From: DATLMR01 sp035634255 | GTDB lineage: Bacteria; Acidobacteriota; Blastocatellia; UBA7656 | Reading direction: 5' to 3' | Assembly: GCA_035634255.1 (NCBI GenBank) | Contig: DASQDI010000033.1 | Coordinates: forward strand, 1 to 64,000 | Length of the DNA stretch: 64,000 nt | In this document: positions 61,124-64,000 of the stretch, in pieces | Layout: every line of letters begins with the position of its first letter | Numbering within the stretch: position 1 is the first letter of the stretch | Notes under the pieces: generated by a model | Told to the model about the DNA's origin: nothing | The model's input: the letters and a program-made list of their open reading frames with translations, nothing else | Databases searched by the model: none | Made by a program: the position numbers and the translations under genes

Positions 61124-61429
61124 GCCCATATTATTGGTTAATTCCGCCCCCCCGGCTCGGGGTGATCTATGTCACGGCGCTGATATTCGACGTAGGATCG
61201 AGGCCCGGCGGACGGGCGGACGGCCATTGCTTGACAAGCATAAATGTTGCGTGCCACCATGCAAATGGAGCTTTTTTCCTTGATTGCCGGTCAGCAACTT
61301 CGACTGCTCCGACTGCATCTTAGAGTTGCGACAATTCAGATCACACATAGGCGGACGAGTGGGCATTGGTAGAGAGCATCGGCTATTCAAGCACGCGATG
61401 TGTACTATATTTAGAAGGAGTATTCTTTC
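61124..61429. other. Intergenic region before the secreted TPR-like gene
   Basis: About 300 bases without a convincing gene. A TTGACA at about 61233 has no good -10 partner. ACTATATTT just before the AGAAGGAG ribosome site of the next gene is a plausible -10 region. Confidence 0.45.
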
Positions 61430-62425
61430 ATGAGAAGATCGGTGATGATGCTGGCAGCGCTCGCACTGATGACGGCGCTGCATGTACCTTTTACCCCAGC
61501 ACAGACAGATCAGCCGGCGGCGGCCGCCCAGGACCCCAAACAAGCGGAAGCGGATGCTTACAAAGCCTGGTATGATGCCAATGCGGCGAAAGACTTAAGC
61601 AAAGCCATCCCTCTTGCCAAGGAGTATCTGGCAAAATTCCCGAACGGTCAGTACGCGGCTTATCTGCGAGACAAGTGGCTTCCGCAGACCCAGGGCTTCC
61701 TCTTCAGCGAAGCCAGGAAAGCGAAAAACATAGGCGAGATGATCACAATCGGCAGGCAGGCCCTCGAAAAGGACCCCGAGAATCTCGACTACATCTACCT
61801 GCTGGCCGTCGACATCCGCAGCAACGAGATATCGGCCAATCCGCCCAACTACGCGCACGCGAACGAGGCCGCCGAGTTCACCGAGCGCGCCATCAGGCTC
61901 ATCGAAGGGGGCAAGGTTCCGGGAGTCTTCGCCGACAAGTCCAAGTGGAATCAGAATGCCCAGCTCGCTTACCTGTACCAGAGCCTCGCCATACTCGCCG
62001 AGCAGAAGAAGGACACGAACAAGGCCATCGAGCTTTACGCGAAGTCCGCGAGCCTCGACGGCACGAACATAGTCAACTACTTCAGCTGCGGCCGCCTGCA
62101 CCATGAGAAGTACCTGACCGCCGTGCAGAAGTATCAGGCTTTCCCGGAGGCCGACCGCACGGCCGACCCGGCCAAGCCGGAAGTCAAGGCCGCGCTCGAC
62201 GAGGCCAACATGCACGCCGACAAGGTCATCGACTGCTGGGCCCGGTTCGTGGCGATGACGCCGACCAAGACCACGACGCGCGACCAGGTGGAGAAGGTCA
62301 TCACGGGCCTTTACAACTACCGCCATCCCGACTCGCCCGATGGGTTGCAGAAGCTGATCGAGCAGTACCGCACGTCGGGCCCCTCCACGTCTTCGACCAC
62401 CGGTTCCGCTTCGACCAAGCCCTGA
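61430..62425 (+). CDS. Secreted TPR-like protein of unknown function
   Basis: A 331-residue exported protein. The signal peptide ends near FTPAQ (residue 25). The rest is mostly helical with degenerate TPR units (about 40-260; AIPLAKEYLAKFPNGQYAAYL, then KAIELYAKSASLDGTNIVNY) and a low-complexity Ser/Thr tail. It resembles a group of about 330-residue acidobacterial secreted proteins without assigned function. A strong AGAAGGAG ribosome site precedes the ATG and an intrinsic terminator follows, so it is a single, probably well-expressed unit. A lipoprotein cysteine is absent. Confidence 0.78.
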   Translation: MRRSVMMLAALALMTALHVPFTPAQTDQPAAAAQDPKQAEADAYKAWYDANAAKDLSKAIPLAKEYLAKFPNGQYAAYLRDKWLPQTQGFLFSEARKAKNIGEMITIGRQALEKDPENLDYIYLLAVDIRSNEISANPPNYAHANEAAEFTERAIRLIEGGKVPGVFADKSKWNQNAQLAYLYQSLAILAEQKKDTNKAIELYAKSASLDGTNIVNYFSCGRLHHEKYLTAVQKYQAFPEADRTADPAKPEVKAALDEANMHADKVIDCWARFVAMTPTKTTTRDQVEKVITGLYNYRHPDSPDGLQKLIEQYRTSGPSTSSTTGSASTKP

Positions 62426-62454
62426 GCGGTTGGCCGCGGCGAATGATTCGTGAT

Positions 62455-62488
62455 GAGCCAGCCCTCGACGGGGCTGGCTCATTCTTTC
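62455..62488 (+). terminator. Intrinsic terminator of the gene at 61430-62425
   Basis: GAGCCAGCCC (62455-62464) and GGGCTGGCTC (62471-62480) form a perfect 10-bp stem, followed by ATTCTTTCT. Confidence 0.9.
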
Positions 62489-62621
62489 TGGCGGCCCACG
62501 CGCGGCGGGTCGGAGGTCTCTCACCGGTCTTTGAAACCGGATCGCTTGCGGGTTCGGCCCCTCCCCCGTTCCGGCGAGGCTGACGAGGGGGAGTCTTTGT
62601 ATGCTATATTGTGAGTGAATT

Positions 62622-63542
62622 GTGAATGATGGCCGCGTTATGATCTCAATTGAACGCGAAAAAATGCTTTCGGAACTGGAGCAGAAGATAGGCCGCTCGT
62701 TCCGCTCGCGCGCCCTTCTGGACCGCGCGCTCACGCACCGCTCTTTCGCGAACGAGCGCGTGGGGAAAAACTGCCAGCACAACGAAGCCCTCGAATTCCT
62801 CGGCGATTCCGTCCTCGGTCTGGTCGTGAGCGCGTGGCTGCTCGAACTCTTCCCGAGCCTCTCGGAAGGCAAGCTGTCGAAGATGAAAGCCTACCTCGTG
62901 AGCGAGTCGAGTCTGGTCGACCTGGCCGAGGAGATAGACCTGGGCCGTTACATACTGCTCAACCGCGGCGAAGAGAAGACCGGCGGCAGGCAGAAGAGGG
63001 CGCTCCTTGCCGACGCTTACGAGGCTTTGATAGGCGTGATCTACATCGACGGGGGGCTCGAAGCCGCGCAGAAATTCCTGCGCCGCGAGTTGAGCGTCAA
63101 GGTGCGGTCCATCAACCCCGAGTCGATGATCGGGGCCGATTACAAGTCCGCCCTACAGGAGAGGCTTCAGGCGGCGGGCGGGCCGGTGCCGGATTACGTC
63201 GTGGTCGAAGCGCTCGGCCCCGACCACCGGCGCACCTTCCGCGTGGAGGCGCGCATCGCCGGGAGCACGCTCGCGACCGGTGAGGGTAGCACTATCAAGA
63301 TCGCCCAGCAGGAGGCCGCGCGCGCGGCGCTCTCTTCGCCCGAGGTGATCGGCAGCCTGTCGTCCGACTCAGGGCAGCAGGCCGACCCCTCCGGCCGGGA
63401 TATACCCGAGCCGGGTGCGGGCGGGGATGAGGAAGAGATTCAGGAGCCCGTCATCGTCGCGCCCGCGGGCGCGGAGAAGGTCGCGCTCTCGGCCGACGCC
63501 GGGGATGAAGAGGAGGCGCGCGGCGTGGGCGTTGATGTTTAA
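62622..63542 (+). CDS. rnc: Ribonuclease III with acidic C-terminal extension
   Basis: Cleaves double-stranded RNA in rRNA and mRNA processing. The endonuclease domain (about residues 20-165) has the signature HNEALEFLGDSVLG and the second acidic site DAYEALIGVIYIDGG. A double-stranded-RNA-binding domain follows (about 170-240; DYKSALQERLQAAGG, then EGSTIKIAQQEAARAAL). The last 65 residues are an acidic, Glu/Ala-rich tail not found in E. coli RNase III. The start is uncertain: GTG at 62622, or ATG at 62640 (MISIEREKML), neither with a good ribosome site; TATATT at 62605 may be the -10 box. It is followed by lepB. Confidence 0.93.
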   Translation: MNDGRVMISIEREKMLSELEQKIGRSFRSRALLDRALTHRSFANERVGKNCQHNEALEFLGDSVLGLVVSAWLLELFPSLSEGKLSKMKAYLVSESSLVDLAEEIDLGRYILLNRGEEKTGGRQKRALLADAYEALIGVIYIDGGLEAAQKFLRRELSVKVRSINPESMIGADYKSALQERLQAAGGPVPDYVVVEALGPDHRRTFRVEARIAGSTLATGEGSTIKIAQQEAARAALSSPEVIGSLSSDSGQQADPSGRDIPEPGAGGDEEEIQEPVIVAPAGAEKVALSADAGDEEEARGVGVDV

Positions 63543-63595
63543 ACTTGCGCGGACGTCAGGAGTTGAAGAGTTGAAGAATCGGGGTAGACATTTAT

Positions 63596-64000
63596 ATGAG
63601 TGAGAATCTGGATTTGCGAGCACAGGAGCGAAGGGCGCAGTTCGAAGCCGCCGAGGCCGAGAGGCTTGAGAAGGTGCAGGTCGTCGAGAGAAAGCCCGAG
63701 CCCATCCCGAGCGGCGAGCGCGAAGACCGGCCCGCTTTCAAAAAGGGCACCTTCCGCGAATACATAGAATCGGCGGTCGTCACTCTCATCATGGCTTTAT
63801 TCGGCATGACTTTCATCGTGCAGGCGGTTAAGGTCCCGACCGGGTCGATGAAGAACACGATCTGGGTCCAGGACCACCTGCTCGTGAACAAGTTCATCTT
63901 CGGCTCGCACGAAAGGCTCGACCTTCCCATATTCCCCTCGCGCACCATCAGGCGCGGCGACATCATCGTCTTCAAATACCCGCTCGGGCCGGAGACGAAC
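63596..64000 (+). CDS. lepB: Signal peptidase I, N-terminal part (runs off the window)
   Basis: The first 135 codons of leader peptidase, which removes signal peptides at the outer face of the inner membrane. A charged cytoplasmic segment (residues 1-52) comes first and is longer than usual. A membrane helix follows (about 58-78), then the catalytic Ser84 in VPTGSMKNTI. RRGDIIVFKYP is the next conserved box. The catalytic Lys region lies beyond the window end. The start ATG at 63596 has GGGG about 13 bases upstream. Confidence 0.93.
   Translation, partial: MSENLDLRAQERRAQFEAAEAERLEKVQVVERKPEPIPSGEREDRPAFKKGTFREYIESAVVTLIMALFGMTFIVQAVKVPTGSMKNTIWVQDHLLVNKFIFGSHERLDLPIFPSRTIRRGDIIVFKYPLGPETN

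Noticed and set aside
61172..61543. 123-codon minus-strand frame upstream of the secreted TPR-like gene
   Set aside because: Overlaps the start of a well-supported plus-strand gene and has no protein-like features.
62536..62590. tRNA-like anticodon arm (CCGGT CTTTGAA ACCGG) followed by GGGTTCGG, resembling tRNA-Gln or a selC gene
   Set aside because: No matching acceptor stem or D arm, the T-loop lacks the conserved A, and the minus-strand reading does not place UCA in the anticodon. Not a functional tRNA as read.

Overview
The window is GC-rich and gene-dense. It reads like a chromosomal segment of an acidobacterium, probably of the Blastocatellia type. The signs are an Oar-like TonB-dependent receptor with a carboxypeptidase-regulatory N-terminus, several secreted TPR/FG-GAP/ASPIC-UnbV proteins, paired M16 peptidases, many secreted TPR and beta-propeller proteins, and the codon bias. 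This placement is inference: there is no rRNA gene to confirm it. No prophage, insertion sequence or CRISPR array was seen.

Layout. 0-3.6 kb: a GH3 beta-glucosidase followed by a GH144/PF10091-type glucanase. 3.7-4.6 kb: a chromate transporter gene broken by an internal deletion plus frame change. 5-14 kb: a secreted beta-propeller protein and housekeeping genes (RluA-type pseudouridine synthase, a threonyl-tRNA synthetase without TGS domain, Sua5, MmcQ/YjbR, and a tdh-kbl threonine-to-glycine pair). 14-24.5 kb: a secreted protein, an active/inactive M16 peptidase pair, a di-heme peroxidase-like protein, an unidentified structured RNA candidate, an ankyrin lipoprotein, TerC and a discoidin-domain protein. 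24.7-31 kb: a peptide ABC transporter (binding protein and two permeases, no ATPases) and an HPr-enzyme I pair without EII. 31-38 kb: a subtilase with GMLLGNG repeats, a GNAT protein, a membrane HD-GYP-GAF phosphodiesterase, and an ABC ATPase/permease pair. 38.3-44.7 kb: a tight cluster of two UnbV-like secreted proteins, an UnbU/RnfD-like membrane protein and a 61-residue peptide made almost wholly of ANQ heptads. 44.7-49.6 kb (minus strand): a TonB receptor, an APC permease and an AhpD-like enzyme whose reading frame contains an in-frame UGA. 49.8-64 kb: an AlkZ-like protein, PPi-type phosphofructokinase, nitrilase-family amidase, a second TPR/FG-GAP/UnbV giant, Uup ABC-F ATPase, HD hydrolase, TPR metalloprotease, a secreted protein, RNase III and the start of signal peptidase I.

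The most interesting points are these. (1) A probable selenoprotein lies at 44719-45288. Its UGA falls exactly where AhpD-like enzymes carry the second Cys of CxxCxxxH, and a bacterial SECIS-like hairpin follows at once. (2) The UnbV-UnbU-heptad peptide cluster is a candidate uncharacterised envelope system outside any enediyne locus. (3) A family of intergenic inverted-repeat elements exactly fills gaps at 10077-10209 and 38147-38315. (4) A multibranched RNA-like structure lies at 20392-20536. (5) The subtilase has an unusual repeat tail.
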